Below are positions 36,847 to 45,182 of a DNA stretch of 64,000 nt, piece after piece (position 1 is the stretch's first letter; every line of letters starts with the position of its first letter). This DNA is from Bacteroidota bacterium (lineage in GTDB: Bacteria; Bacteroidota; Bacteroidia; Chitinophagales; Chitinophagaceae). A program made the translations under genes and the position numbers. The notes beneath the pieces are model-generated. The model did not search any database. It saw only the letters and a list, made by a program, of their open reading frames with translations, and was not told where the DNA came from. The stretch covers positions 310,001 through 374,000 of the forward strand of contig JAFDZS010000008.1 of NCBI GenBank assembly GCA_018266775.1. The letters are read 5' to 3'.

Positions 36847-36926
36847 TAGCGATAATATTGGTCTTCTAATTAACACTATCTCACATTGTCAACTATACCA
36901 AGCGCATCGATAATTGATTGATGGTA

Positions 36927-38291
36927 TTAAACATCAAAGAGTGTTTTGTTACTTTCGTCATCTCTTTTACTCATTCGCATTGCGTGTTCATTTTCAATCA
37001 GACAAATTGCCGTTCCATAAAAGTGATAGGTATGTGTGATTATCGCTTTTCTTGCAGTATGCTCAGGTACATTTATTGGCATCGTGACGGCACTAAACGG
37101 TTTTGATGTAGCCCCATCAATCATCAGTTTGATGTACATAGTAAATCTCGGAAGATTGATGAGGTCTTCAGCTTTAAAGGGTGGGTCTATTTCCTGTTCC
37201 AATGCCCGTGCATCCTCTGCACCCACTCGAAAGAAGATCATGGTGCCACAGTTACCAAATATCGCTGCCCGTATCTTTTCATCTACCTGCTCTATAAACT
37301 GGTGTGCCAGGAATAATGAGAGTTTATATTTCCTTGCTTCGGAGAGAATGTCTGCAATAGATACGGTGACAAAGGAATGCATTTCATCAATGTACAGATA
37401 GAATGGTATGCGTTCTGATTCGGCTTGACTGGCTCGTTCTGTTGCCGCCAGTTGTATCGCATTTACCAGCATACTGCCGAGTATCATACTGGTATCTTCT
37501 CCCAGCCTTCCTTTACTCAAATTGCAGATCAGTATTTTCTTGCTATCCATCACCTCGTGTATTTTGAAGCTGCTTTTTTCCTGTCCTATGGTATTTCGAA
37601 GAGTTTTTAGTGCAGTGAATAGCCCTACCTTATTTAAGATCGGACTAATCGCTTCTGCTTTTAAAGCTGGCGGATACTTCTCAAACTCTTCCCTCCAGAA
37701 TTGTAATAAGTATGTATCATGACACCAGGCTAATATCTTTCTTCGTTTATCGCTGTTTATTAATAGTGGGGGTATGTCAAGTAATGTGGCTCCAGGATAC
37801 TGGCAGAGGGTTAATAGAGAGTATCGCAGTATGTATTCCAGTCTTGGTCCCCAACTGTCTATCCATATCTTTTTGAATGTTGCTATCAATCCTGCCACCA
37901 CTAAGTGTTCTTTACCTGCAGGAATATTATCCAGGGGATTGAATGCAATGCAATATTCCTCATCAGCAGGATTGAAATAGATAGTGTCAGCTATGCGTTC
38001 TTGTGGTATATAGTCCAGTATTTTTTCTGCAATGTCTCCATGCGGGTCTATCAGGCAAAGCCCGTTTCCTCTTTGTATATCAGCTATCGCCATATTTAAT
38101 AGCAGGGTGGATTTTCCGGTGCCGGTCTTTCCGATCACATAGATATGATTGAAGCGGTCTGCCTCCTTTATGCCAAAAGGGATATTGCTGTTTCGGTGAT
38201 TGGTTACTCCAATTGGGATGATGGAAGTCATCAACATACTGTACTCAAATATTGAATTGATGTAAGGGAGAATTTTGTGCGTATCAGGCAT
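36927..38291 (-). CDS. Second coupling-type ATPase (TrwB/VirD4-like)
   Basis: This 454-aa protein has the P-loop VIGKTGTGKSTLLLN near residues 53-65, directly followed by LCLIDPHGDIAEKIL, the diagnostic box of type IV secretion DNA-binding ATPases. IPFYLYIDEMHSFVT, the Walker B, lies near 297-310. No N-terminal membrane helix is obvious, unlike the first coupling protein of this element. It resembles soluble TraD/HerA-like ATPases that travel with serine-recombinase elements. It diverges from the recombinase operon with a 47-bp gap. That gap plus the start of this gene contains the first copy of the -50 motif (38289-38305). Confidence 0.75.
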   Translation of the reverse strand: MPDTHKILPYINSIFEYSMLMTSIIPIGVTNHRNSNIPFGIKEADRFNHIYVIGKTGTGKSTLLLNMAIADIQRGNGLCLIDPHGDIAEKILDYIPQERIADTIYFNPADEEYCIAFNPLDNIPAGKEHLVVAGLIATFKKIWIDSWGPRLEYILRYSLLTLCQYPGATLLDIPPLLINSDKRRKILAWCHDTYLLQFWREEFEKYPPALKAEAISPILNKVGLFTALKTLRNTIGQEKSSFKIHEVMDSKKILICNLSKGRLGEDTSMILGSMLVNAIQLAATERASQAESERIPFYLYIDEMHSFVTVSIADILSEARKYKLSLFLAHQFIEQVDEKIRAAIFGNCGTMIFFRVGAEDARALEQEIDPPFKAEDLINLPRFTMYIKLMIDGATSKPFSAVTMPINVPEHTARKAIITHTYHFYGTAICLIENEHAMRMSKRDDESNKTLFDV

Positions 38292-38305
38292 ATTTCTCTG
38301 CGTTA
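38289..38305 (+). promoter_or_regulatory. -50 motif, copy 1 (diverged)
   Basis: CATATTTCTCTGCGTTA matches the motif CAAATTTCCCTCACTTA at 12 of 17 positions and lies exactly 50 bp before the ATG at 38339. Confidence 0.4.
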
Positions 38306-38338
38306 TATAACACCTACTTTTTCTTTACTATTAGCTGC

Positions 38339-38530
38339 ATGAATGATACGCATAAGGAGTTAACTTATATTTTCCCGCAGGAGACCATTAACTCCCTAAT
38401 TGCTTTGGGAAAGGTGTTAGAAAATATCCATAACAGAATGAAAAAAGAGGGTTATGATATAATTGATGGTAAGATTATCCACTTAGAGACAGGTAAAGAA
38501 TATGACTCCAAAAAACGAGCAAGATCATAG
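38339..38530 (+). CDS. Small protein ahead of the serine recombinase
   Basis: This 63-aa protein begins MNDTHKELTYIFPQETINSL, followed by a charged helix (GKVLENIHNRMKKEGYDIID). It overlaps the recombinase start by 29 bp, so the two are probably co-translated. A position just upstream of a recombinase suits a small DNA-binding or directionality factor. No family recognised. Confidence 0.6.
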   Translation: MNDTHKELTYIFPQETINSLIALGKVLENIHNRMKKEGYDIIDGKIIHLETGKEYDSKKRARS

Positions 38531-40268
38531 TATTTTAAAAGAAATCGAAAACGGCACATTTCGTGAGTATTACCTTATCTACAATAGAAAAAGTACTGAT
38601 GAACTTGAAAACCAAAAAAACTCGATTAAGTACCAGAAAACGGAAAACACCAAGTTTGCTCTTCGGCAACACTTACAAGTTGCAAATATCTCACTTGAGG
38701 GCTTTTGTAGCAATGGTGTCATTTCCGAAAAACACTCAGCATTCAAAGAAGATACTGATTTGATACTTGGCGATAATGGCTTGGTGCAATACAGAATTGA
38801 GCGCCCCAAATTTTACAAACTTATTCAACTATTAAATAAGGGATATTTTAAGGGAGTCGTTGTTCTTTGCTGGGATAGAATAAGCCGCAATAAAGGAGAT
38901 GAAACTGTTATTAGAAAGTTGATGAAATCGGGTATTGACTTCCGATTCGTCTTGGCGACCTATGATAAGACGAGTTCAGGCGCATTGCACATGGACATTG
39001 ACGGCATGTTTGCTGAACATCATTCGAGGGTAACGAGTGAAAAAGTATCCCTTAATATCAGAAATCAAAGGGCAAAGGGTATCTGTACCTATAAAGCGCC
39101 GGTAGGGTATCTTAACCTGGGAAAAATGGATGACAAACCTTTTGATCCTGAACGGGCACATTTGATAAAGAGGTTCTTTGAACTATACGCAACCGGAGAC
39201 TGGACACTTGCTGACTTGGCAAAATGGGCAATTGAACAGGGGTTTACTATGCCACCTGTGAGACGTAGAAGAACGCTTGAGGAAAAGTTATCGGAGGAAG
39301 AAGATGATTTGCAAACACAAATTGTACCAATTAAAAGATTGCCCACATATACCGGTATTCATAAAATACTGACCAATCCATTCTACACTGGCAAGATATT
39401 GGGGAATGACGGCTGCTATGTAGTGAGCCACAGTCATCAGGCGTTAATTTCAGAAGACTTATTCAATAAGGTACAAATAGCTTTGCTGAAGAAGAAAATC
39501 AGCATTCACTATACAGAAAATCTTGTTCAGCCACTGAGGGGTATGATACGTTGTGGCAATTGCAGTAGATTATATACGCCGTATGAAAAGAAAGGCATTA
39601 TTTATTTCGGTGCGCGGTGTAGCCCAGGATGTAACAACAGGCAAAAAAGTTTCAACATCAATTTTATAACCACAAAAATTGGAGAATATATACATACCCT
39701 TTCTTTTACTGAGGCCGAACTTTCAGAGATAAATACTCGGGCAAATACTGACATTGCTGTGCTGGAAATGAACCGTCTAAATGAAATTGAAAGATATGAT
39801 CGTCAAAAGAAAAAGATACGGGAAGACTTGGCATATCTACGAACAAATAAACTCTCCTTATTAAAGACAGGAGTATATGCGCCTGAGAGTTACATCGAAG
39901 AGGAGGATAATCTCACTGTGCAACTTACCAAACTTCAAGAAATTGAATCCATTTCTGATGAATCAATGCACGAGACAATTAAAGAAGTGATGAAACTTTC
40001 CGAACTCTTAAAAACCGTTAGTTTACAATACGATTTTGCAAACTGGTATGAAAAGGAGGATATTATTAAGCTCATCTTTTCCGAACTTTCTTTTTCCGAA
40101 AATGAGTTGAAATATAAGTGCAAAGATGGATTTAAGCCCTTAGAGAGCAGGCTTGTTCTTTTGTGTGACCCTACAACTTGGCTTTCAGATACGCATAGCT
40201 ACCAAGATTCCTTAAAACAAAGCATAGAAGTACTACATAAATACTATAACACACATCCTCCACCTTAG
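38502..40268 (+). CDS. Large serine recombinase
   Basis: This 588-aa protein has the resolvase domain at its N-terminus, with catalytic Ser31 in YNRKSTDE and the LCWDRISRNKGD block carrying conserved arginines. A recombinase domain follows (RAKGICTYKAPVGYL, then THKILTNPFYTGK-like IHKILTNPFYTGKI). A zinc ribbon with CGNC and CSPGC lies near 350-380, then a coiled coil (about 410-510). This is the plan of large serine integrases. The recombination sites it uses were not found. It shows that the region 36.9-47.8 kb may once have been an independent element. Confidence 0.88.
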   Translation: MTPKNEQDHSILKEIENGTFREYYLIYNRKSTDELENQKNSIKYQKTENTKFALRQHLQVANISLEGFCSNGVISEKHSAFKEDTDLILGDNGLVQYRIERPKFYKLIQLLNKGYFKGVVVLCWDRISRNKGDETVIRKLMKSGIDFRFVLATYDKTSSGALHMDIDGMFAEHHSRVTSEKVSLNIRNQRAKGICTYKAPVGYLNLGKMDDKPFDPERAHLIKRFFELYATGDWTLADLAKWAIEQGFTMPPVRRRRTLEEKLSEEEDDLQTQIVPIKRLPTYTGIHKILTNPFYTGKILGNDGCYVVSHSHQALISEDLFNKVQIALLKKKISIHYTENLVQPLRGMIRCGNCSRLYTPYEKKGIIYFGARCSPGCNNRQKSFNINFITTKIGEYIHTLSFTEAELSEINTRANTDIAVLEMNRLNEIERYDRQKKKIREDLAYLRTNKLSLLKTGVYAPESYIEEEDNLTVQLTKLQEIESISDESMHETIKEVMKLSELLKTVSLQYDFANWYEKEDIIKLIFSELSFSENELKYKCKDGFKPLESRLVLLCDPTTWLSDTHSYQDSLKQSIEVLHKYYNTHPPP

Positions 40269-40283
40269 AATATGTCTAAGAGG

Positions 40284-40300
40284 CAAATTTCCCTCACTTA
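40284..40300 (+). promoter_or_regulatory. -50 motif, copy 2
   Basis: CAAATTTCCCTCACTTA lies exactly 50 bp before the ATG of the XRE gene at 40334. Confidence 0.55.
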
Positions 40301-40333
40301 TGTACTATTAAAAATTTAATTATCATATACCCT

Positions 40334-40552
40334 ATGAAAAAAAACTTAGAACAGAAATATCAAAACAACTTGAAAATTCTACGGACAAAGCATGGGTTAC
40401 TACAAAAAGAAGTTGCTCAACTGTTAGGATTTAGAACCGAAGATCGCATTTGTCGCTGGGAACGCGGGCAATCAATCCCCAGCCTGCCAAATCTCTTGAA
40501 ATTAACGAAATTATTCAGCGTAGATACAAAGGACCTGTATCCTGATTTATAA
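40334..40552 (+). CDS. XRE-family regulator 1
   Basis: This 72-aa protein is almost entirely a helix-turn-helix: LRTKHGLLQKEVAQLLGFRT, then ICRWERGQSIPSLPNLLKLT, ending DLYPDL. It closely resembles the protein at 44650 (same QKxVAxLLGF, ISRWExG and YPDL features), so the two are paralogues. Both are preceded by the same motif 50 bp upstream. It probably controls the recombination module and perhaps itself. Confidence 0.75.
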   Translation: MKKNLEQKYQNNLKILRTKHGLLQKEVAQLLGFRTEDRICRWERGQSIPSLPNLLKLTKLFSVDTKDLYPDL

Positions 40553-40610
40553 GCGATAGCAAAAATATCTCTCTACAGAAGGATTTTGTTATAACAATAC
40601 CCCAATCGTA

Positions 40611-41390
40611 TTATGACAGTGTAGTTATTGTACTGCCATGAATTAATTCGAGTACTAGGTTTTGAATATCTCTGGCAATTAGTTTATTAAGTGATAAGTA
40701 AATTTGCAAGAATAGAACAAACAAACCCACAGAATTTTCATTGTTTATTGCAGCAAATTCTACTTTCCCACTCTCATTTGCCAAGCCAATCTCACTTCTT
40801 TGTCTGCCGATAACACAAAACTTTCCCGGAACTACTAATAGATCTACACAGTTACTATTCTTAATCTTTTGAATGATAGTTTCAGTAGCTATTGTAGTAT
40901 CAAAAGCAAAAATGCAATTTATGTTTTCCTGCTTTGTAGATTTGTTTATAGTGAGACTACCGGTTAAACTGATTCCAAAATCAGGCATAATTTGCAGTGT
41001 ATTATTTTTTGAGGCTGGACGCACTAGTGCATTATAAGATTGGATACCAGCAATAGCATTATCCAATTCTCTTGTTCCCATTTTTGATTTTACCGAAATA
41101 ATGCCGTAGGTTGATTCCACCGGAGCAACAATCTTCCCGCTACCATCAGTAAAAACTGTAGAGAATAGATTGTCATACATTATGACATCTATTTGACCAG
41201 AGTTAATATCGTTTTTATCAAAAACCTCACCAGATTGAAACCCATATTTATGTGCCATTACTTTGGAAAGGTAGTCAATCACTTCTTTTTCCCTTGTATC
41301 ACCTTTATTGCCAGAATGTTGAAAGATTGTGTTCTCGTAAGTAGTTTTGAGATTCTCAGATAGCTTTTTTAAGGTTGCTGTATAGGCCAT
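40611..41390 (-). CDS. DUF6602-like protein, PD-(D/E)xK-like fold
   Basis: This 259-aa protein follows the DUF6602 pattern: HSGNKGDTREKEVIDYLSKV, then FQSGEVFDKND, then SGQIDVIMYDNLF with Asp68, and VESTYGIISVKSKM. In the restriction-endonuclease fold this gives Asp68 and Lys101, but the usual Glu two residues before Lys is Ser99, with Glu92 nearby. Nuclease activity is therefore uncertain. Related proteins accompany defence and mobile loci. It converges with the XRE gene and is followed, on its upstream side, by a small-RNA locus. Confidence 0.65.
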   Translation of the reverse strand: MAYTATLKKLSENLKTTYENTIFQHSGNKGDTREKEVIDYLSKVMAHKYGFQSGEVFDKNDINSGQIDVIMYDNLFSTVFTDGSGKIVAPVESTYGIISVKSKMGTRELDNAIAGIQSYNALVRPASKNNTLQIMPDFGISLTGSLTINKSTKQENINCIFAFDTTIATETIIQKIKNSNCVDLLVVPGKFCVIGRQRSEIGLANESGKVEFAAINNENSVGLFVLFLQIYLSLNKLIARDIQNLVLELIHGSTITTLS

Positions 41391-41473
41391 GAGTAGTTTA
41401 TTCAGACTAACACTAAGATAGGAATTATTATTTTAGCATCTATTCTGCCTAATTGCTTTATCCCCATATTGAC

Positions 41474-41502
41474 TTGACATTATTTTAATGTTGGTATATA
41501 GT
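41474..41502 (+). promoter_or_regulatory. Sigma-70-like promoter of a small RNA
   Basis: TTGACA (41474-41479) and TATAGT (41497-41502) are separated by 17 bp. That is close to the proteobacterial consensus and unlike the host's TTTG/TAnnTTTG pattern. Transcription would begin near 41509, where a hairpin arm starts. Confidence 0.5.
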
Positions 41503-41508
41503 ATAGGT

Positions 41509-41606
41509 GTACTCGTGAATCGTAAGATTTATTCGGCTAAAGGAATCCCATACGCCGCAAGCGAGTACTACAAAGTATCCCTCTCAAGAGGGATACTTTG
41601 TTTTGT
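41509..41606 (+). ncRNA. Candidate small RNA with own promoter and terminator
   Basis: The transcript would start at GTACTCG (41509-41515), which pairs with CGAGTAC (41562-41568). It ends in a perfect terminator stem, CAAAGTATCCCTCT (41571-41584) with AGAGGGATACTTTG (41587-41600), followed by TTTTG. No open frame fits. The 3' end overlaps, in antisense, the last codons of the BECR-like nuclease gene that ends at 41584. A type I antitoxin-like or regulatory role is possible. Confidence 0.5.
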
Positions 41607-41994
41607 TTTTCCATACACTTAAAAAAGTAATGTTACCTGTACCAATTCTACGAAGTACAACAGAAACAGGTACGGGGTTCTTTGTACCAACTACCGATCG
41701 AAGTTCCCAAAGCTCATAGTATTTCCCTAATGGCTTAGAGTATTCTTCCTTCTTGTACTCATAGATACTTTTAGCAGATTGAAGAACTGGAATGACCAAG
41801 GGAAGAAGCCCTATTTTATATCTTTGTTCTTTAATAGAACGTTGCTTACCATGGCTGTCATAGCGAAGGTGGTAGAACCCTTTTGAGTTAAATACAATGC
41901 TTTCATTTAATATCGGACAATAGACAGTCTTAACTGTTTTATACCAGGCACTCTTTCTTTTTAAAAACTCTTCAAAGCTGATGGTAGACACCAA
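41584..41994 (-). CDS. BECR/PBECR-like nuclease, candidate toxin
   Basis: This 136-aa protein begins at TTG or GTG (41994/41991). It has the run VKTVYCPILNESIVFNSKGF, then HLRYDSHGKQRSIKEQRYKI, and ends VSVVLRRIGTGNITFLSVWK. This H-x-x-x, R-rich and S-V-W layout resembles the Barnase-EndoU-ColicinE5-RelE-like (BECR/PBECR) nuclease families found in phages and toxins. It diverges from the methylase-like gene. Its 3' end overlaps the terminator of the small RNA on the opposite strand. Toxin identity is inferred. Confidence 0.5.
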   Translation of the reverse strand: MVSTISFEEFLKRKSAWYKTVKTVYCPILNESIVFNSKGFYHLRYDSHGKQRSIKEQRYKIGLLPLVIPVLQSAKSIYEYKKEEYSKPLGKYYELWELRSVVGTKNPVPVSVVLRRIGTGNITFLSVWKNKTKYPS

Positions 41995-42043
41995 ATCATT
42001 CTATCACATCCGTATAAAGGAGTGCTATACTGTCGAAAAAAAT

Positions 42044-42853
42044 ATGGTTCCTTCTGTTAAACAAAAAGCATCCTCTGATTCCGGCTCATTCGCAAATTCT
42101 CTGTTGTCTATTGCTTCACGATTTTCCATCTTCACAGTCTTTGATGATTTTCTCACAATGGCTATTTGTGCCTGCTCACAAAATCCACATACCGGAAAGT
42201 CTCACTATGAGGACGAATACCTGCAAACCATTGCTAAATACAAAGACTCCGAACTGCGGCATGAGTTCCCTAAAGCGTTTGCATACCTGGTAAATGAAAT
42301 GGAATTGCGTGTTCATGATCAGTCAGGCAATGATGTGTTGGGTGAGTTTTATGAAGAACATTTATCTAAAGATAGAAACGGGCAGTACTTTACACCCTTT
42401 ACCGTCTGCATGTTCATGGCTTCCATTACCCATCCTGAAAAAAAAGAAACTGGTGAACCTTTACGGATTCTTGATCCAGCTTGTGGTTCAGGTCGTATGC
42501 TAATTGCCTCGCATAGGACTAATGGTACCGGTAATGAGTTTTATGGCATTGATATTGACCCTACGTGCATTAAAATGGCGGCACTTAATTTATTTCTCAA
42601 TGGAATGTGGCATAGTGAAGTCATGTGTGCTAATGCGCTCATGCCCGGCGATTTTTCTTTTGCCTATCGTATCTCATTATTGCCTTTTGGCATCTTCAAA
42701 ATTAACAACAAGGAAGATTCCAGGCTCTGGCATATGAACCTGCAGTCTTTCACCAAAGAACCTGCGCAAAAGAAAAGTGATACCATTATTTTAGACAGCA
42801 CTCCGTTTAGTGAACGTAAAAAAGATGATGCTACGCAGCTTGGATTGTTTTAA
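42044..42853 (+). CDS. N6-methylase-like protein lacking NPPY
   Basis: I use the ATG at 42044 (MVPSVKQKASS). The protein is 269 aa. SAM-binding motif I is clear (RILDPACGSGRML, then FYGIDIDPTCIKMAALNLFL), preceded by RNGQYFTPFTVC, as in N-6 DNA methylases of type I restriction systems and mobile elements. The catalytic NPPY/F tetrad expected some 40 residues on is absent, and the region reads GDFSFAYRISLLPFGIF instead. So it may bind SAM or DNA without methylating, or serve as an anti-restriction or partition factor. A weak version of the -50 motif lies at 41992, 52 bp upstream of the ATG. Confidence 0.7.
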   Translation: MVPSVKQKASSDSGSFANSLLSIASRFSIFTVFDDFLTMAICACSQNPHTGKSHYEDEYLQTIAKYKDSELRHEFPKAFAYLVNEMELRVHDQSGNDVLGEFYEEHLSKDRNGQYFTPFTVCMFMASITHPEKKETGEPLRILDPACGSGRMLIASHRTNGTGNEFYGIDIDPTCIKMAALNLFLNGMWHSEVMCANALMPGDFSFAYRISLLPFGIFKINNKEDSRLWHMNLQSFTKEPAQKKSDTIILDSTPFSERKKDDATQLGLF

Positions 42854-42860
42854 AAAATAA

Positions 42861-42886
42861 ACCCCACAATTTGTGGGGTTTTTATT
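42861..42886 (+). terminator. Terminator after methylase-like gene
   Basis: ACCCCACAA (42861-42869) and TTGTGGGGT (42871-42879) form a tight stem followed by TTTTTATT. Confidence 0.7.
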
Positions 42887-42896
42887 CAGTCCCAGC

Positions 42897-43211
42897 TTAT
42901 TTATGATAATAGCCCCAAAGTACTTCATTTGTTACAATTCCTTCACCTTCAAATAATAAACCACCCCTGTCATCTATCCATTCCAACTGATACTTTGTGT
43001 TATTAATGTTTCGTATCGAGAGTGTTGCAGTCTTTCTATCACTATCTCTCCACGCAGTGTTGTATTGCCCTGTAAACTCGGATGTGGGGTTTAAAGGTGT
43101 TGCGGTCTCAATTCTTGCAACTCCTGTCAAATTGTTGAAAAATTCTCCTGAAAGATTTCCATTAATGTTGTCTCTCGTAAAATTAAATGCACCTATTAAG
43201 ATGATTCCCAT
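42897..43211 (-). CDS. Small beta-rich protein of unknown function
   Basis: This 104-aa protein consists mostly of beta strands: MGIILIGAFNFTRDNINGNL, FTGQYNTAWRDSDRKTATLS, NTKYQLEWIDDRGG and a Trp/Tyr C-terminus (VLWGYYHK). No signal peptide is present. It is the last gene of a leftward group NYN nuclease - 104-aa protein - this gene. I do not recognise it. Confidence 0.55.
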   Translation of the reverse strand: MGIILIGAFNFTRDNINGNLSGEFFNNLTGVARIETATPLNPTSEFTGQYNTAWRDSDRKTATLSIRNINNTKYQLEWIDDRGGLLFEGEGIVTNEVLWGYYHK

Positions 43212-43263
43212 ATCTTATCTATTTTTAAAGTTCTACTAAAAGAAGGTCAAGCAAATGTTGCTC

Positions 43264-43578
43264 TTAAGGGATGCTCGTAGTAGCGGTGGTAAAACTTGAC
43301 TCAAAATGAGTCACCAACATTTCAACAAAGCGGCCCTGATACACACCTGACACAACCTTTGTCAATGTAACGCCTTTGGGAGAAATGAGAGTCAACTTTA
43401 AAACTCCGGCTGTATCGGTTGATGGTCTTAGCCAGGCTTTTTTTGCCCATTGATCTGGTGTATGAGTAAAATCACCGTCATCATCATAACTCCACGTAGC
43501 AATTTTCTTATTATCAATTGCTTTTTTAATAGATGCTAATAGCGTAGAAGCATTATTTGTGTTTATTACAATTGCCAT
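43264..43578 (-). CDS. Conserved-looking small protein (104 aa)
   Basis: I use the internal ATG at 43576-43578 (MAIVINTNNASTLLASIKKA). The frame upstream is AT-rich and not protein-like. The body reads TWSYDDDGDFTHTPDQWAKK, then WLRPSTDTAGVLKLTLISPK, then a strand pair VYQGRFVEMLVTHF. I have the impression of a small conserved Bacteroidota family, but I cannot name it. It lies between the NYN nuclease gene and the 104-aa beta protein gene, all leftward. Confidence 0.55.
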   Translation of the reverse strand: MAIVINTNNASTLLASIKKAIDNKKIATWSYDDDGDFTHTPDQWAKKAWLRPSTDTAGVLKLTLISPKGVTLTKVVSGVYQGRFVEMLVTHFESSFTTATTSIP

Positions 43579-43653
43579 ATGTATGGTTAAAGAATTATCG
43601 AAATTAAAGAATATCAGACACACCCTATACATGACAAGGTGTTGTATAGGTGT

Positions 43654-44487
43654 TTATTTTTGTTTTTTTAATTTTATAAAAAGAGAGGTTCCGTTATCCT
43701 TATATACAAGTTCAAAAAGACCAGACAGACTTTTGAATAATGCAGTCATTGAAGAAAACCCATAGGTTCTGCTGTCGAAGCTGGGGTCAAGCTTTCTTAA
43801 TGCAACACCAATTTCACCCATATAGGCTAAACCAGTATCATCTACTACCATATCGAAGCCATTCATAAGAAATTTCAGGTCTATTGGCTTTTTTGTGATT
43901 TTGCTTTGAGGAAGGTCAATCTTACCAGTTATTTTTATGTCGGGTAATTGCGGAGGATTATCTTGCTCTGCTTTTGCTTCTTCAGTCTTCCCTTTTTCAG
44001 TTTTAGTTTTTTCTGAATCCTTTTTGATTTCTTGTTCTGCAACTGAAATCAGATTTTCAGTGTAAATGAAAATGTCGCAGGCGTTAACAAATGCGTCTGT
44101 CGTTTTTTTAGCCTCCCCTATCCCCATTACAAAAACCCCTTGCTCTCGTATTCGTTGTGCTAGACCCGTATAATCGCTGTCACTTGATGCAATACAAAAT
44201 CCTGTTACAGCATTACTGTGTAGGATATCCATAGCATCAATAATCATTGCAGTATCTGTTGAATTTTTACCCCGTGCAAATGCAAATTTCTGCATTGGCC
44301 GTATTGAATATTTATTGATTTGTTCTTTCCACCCATTTAGTCTTGTATCAGTCCAATCACCATAAATTCTACGAACTGTTACTTTCCCATATTTGCCTGC
44401 TTCCGATAAAATACTTTCGATAAACTTAGATGATGCATTATCCCCATCAATAAGTAAGGCAATTTTGTTTTCTGCATGTGTTGTCAC
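43654..44487 (-). CDS. NYN-domain ribonuclease with OST-HTH/LOTUS tail
   Basis: This 277-aa protein has the NYN/LabA-DUF88 pattern: ALLIDGDNASSKFIESIL near 10-27, RGKNSTDTAMIIDAMDILHS near 72-91 and IASSDSDYTGLAQRIREQGV near 99-118, giving the acidic PIN-like active site. A low-complexity Lys/Glu/Gln linker (about 165-190) leads to a C-terminal OST-HTH-like module (DTGLAYMGEIGVALRKLDPS, then GFSSMTALFKSL). NYN-LOTUS proteins are RNA-binding ribonucleases. In this element it may be a defence or regulatory RNase. It heads a three-gene leftward group. Confidence 0.85.
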   Translation of the reverse strand: MTTHAENKIALLIDGDNASSKFIESILSEAGKYGKVTVRRIYGDWTDTRLNGWKEQINKYSIRPMQKFAFARGKNSTDTAMIIDAMDILHSNAVTGFCIASSDSDYTGLAQRIREQGVFVMGIGEAKKTTDAFVNACDIFIYTENLISVAEQEIKKDSEKTKTEKGKTEEAKAEQDNPPQLPDIKITGKIDLPQSKITKKPIDLKFLMNGFDMVVDDTGLAYMGEIGVALRKLDPSFDSRTYGFSSMTALFKSLSGLFELVYKDNGTSLFIKLKKQK

Positions 44488-44599
44488 TGTTGATTATATT
44501 TAAATCTCGTGTTACAAAATGGAAAATTTTTAAGACATTTCCTAACGTAGAAACACCTATTTATTGTTTTTTAGTTTTCCCCACCATTTGCTATAAAAA

Positions 44600-44616
44600 C
44601 AAATTCCCCTGCCTTA
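44600..44616 (+). promoter_or_regulatory. -50 motif, copy 3
   Basis: CAAATTCCCCTGCCTTA lies exactly 50 bp before the ATG of the second XRE gene at 44650. Confidence 0.55.
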
Positions 44617-44649
44617 TTTATTTTCTTCATTTCTCATACACTATTGTTC

Positions 44650-44928
44650 ATGGATAAGGTTCGATATCCTAACAGGTTAAAAAAATTCAGGCGTATGGCC
44701 GGGTATTCCCAAAAAAAAGTGGCAAGACTACTGGGCTTTGCTGATACCAGCACCATTTCCCGATGGGAACATGGCATCACTGCTCCCAATATCATTCAGC
44801 TTCTCTGGCTTGCAAAACTCTATCATTGTTTGCCCCACGAGTTCTACCCTGACCTCTGGAACGTTATTGCTCCTGACCTGTTGACTCAACACGAGTCTTT
44901 TACCAGCCAGCATCACATTTGTTTATGA
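44650..44928 (+). CDS. XRE-family regulator 2
   Basis: This 92-aa protein from the ATG at 44650 has the helix-turn-helix RRMAGYSQKKVARLLGFADT, then STISRWEHGITAPN, ending in LPHEFYPDLWN plus a longer tail than its paralogue at 40334. A TTG six bases upstream is a poorer start. The shared -50 motif and similar recognition helices suggest that the two regulators act on the same sites. Confidence 0.78.
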   Translation: MDKVRYPNRLKKFRRMAGYSQKKVARLLGFADTSTISRWEHGITAPNIIQLLWLAKLYHCLPHEFYPDLWNVIAPDLLTQHESFTSQHHICL

Positions 44929-44957
44929 TCACATAACCTCTTTGATTTGCTGACGTT

Positions 44958-44984
44958 AAGGACATTTTAAAGAGTGTCCTTTTC
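44958..44984 (+). terminator. Terminator after XRE regulator 2
   Basis: AAGGACA (44958-44964) pairs with TGTCCTT (44975-44981), followed by TTC. Downstream, 45081-45124 contains the repeats AACGAACGATAACGAAGG and a palindrome AACGATCGTT, possibly a protein-binding site for the next operon. Confidence 0.5.
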
Positions 44985-45182
44985 TGTCTGTCCTTTTGTT
45001 TCTTGATTGTTCCCTTTGTTGCTGTTCTCCTGTTCTTCCAAAATCATAGTGCCGGTTATTTTCCATAACCGGGCTATATATAACGAACGATAACGAAGGA
45101 TAAAAAGAACGATCGTTGTTCTTTCGCTTCCGTTTCAATTATTTGGAAGGGTTGCCCATTATTAGTTTTGCTCTTTCCTGCT

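Noticed and set aside
44956..45138. Minus-strand 60-aa basic frame
   Set aside because: It overlaps a terminator and repeat region, and its charged composition follows from the repeats.
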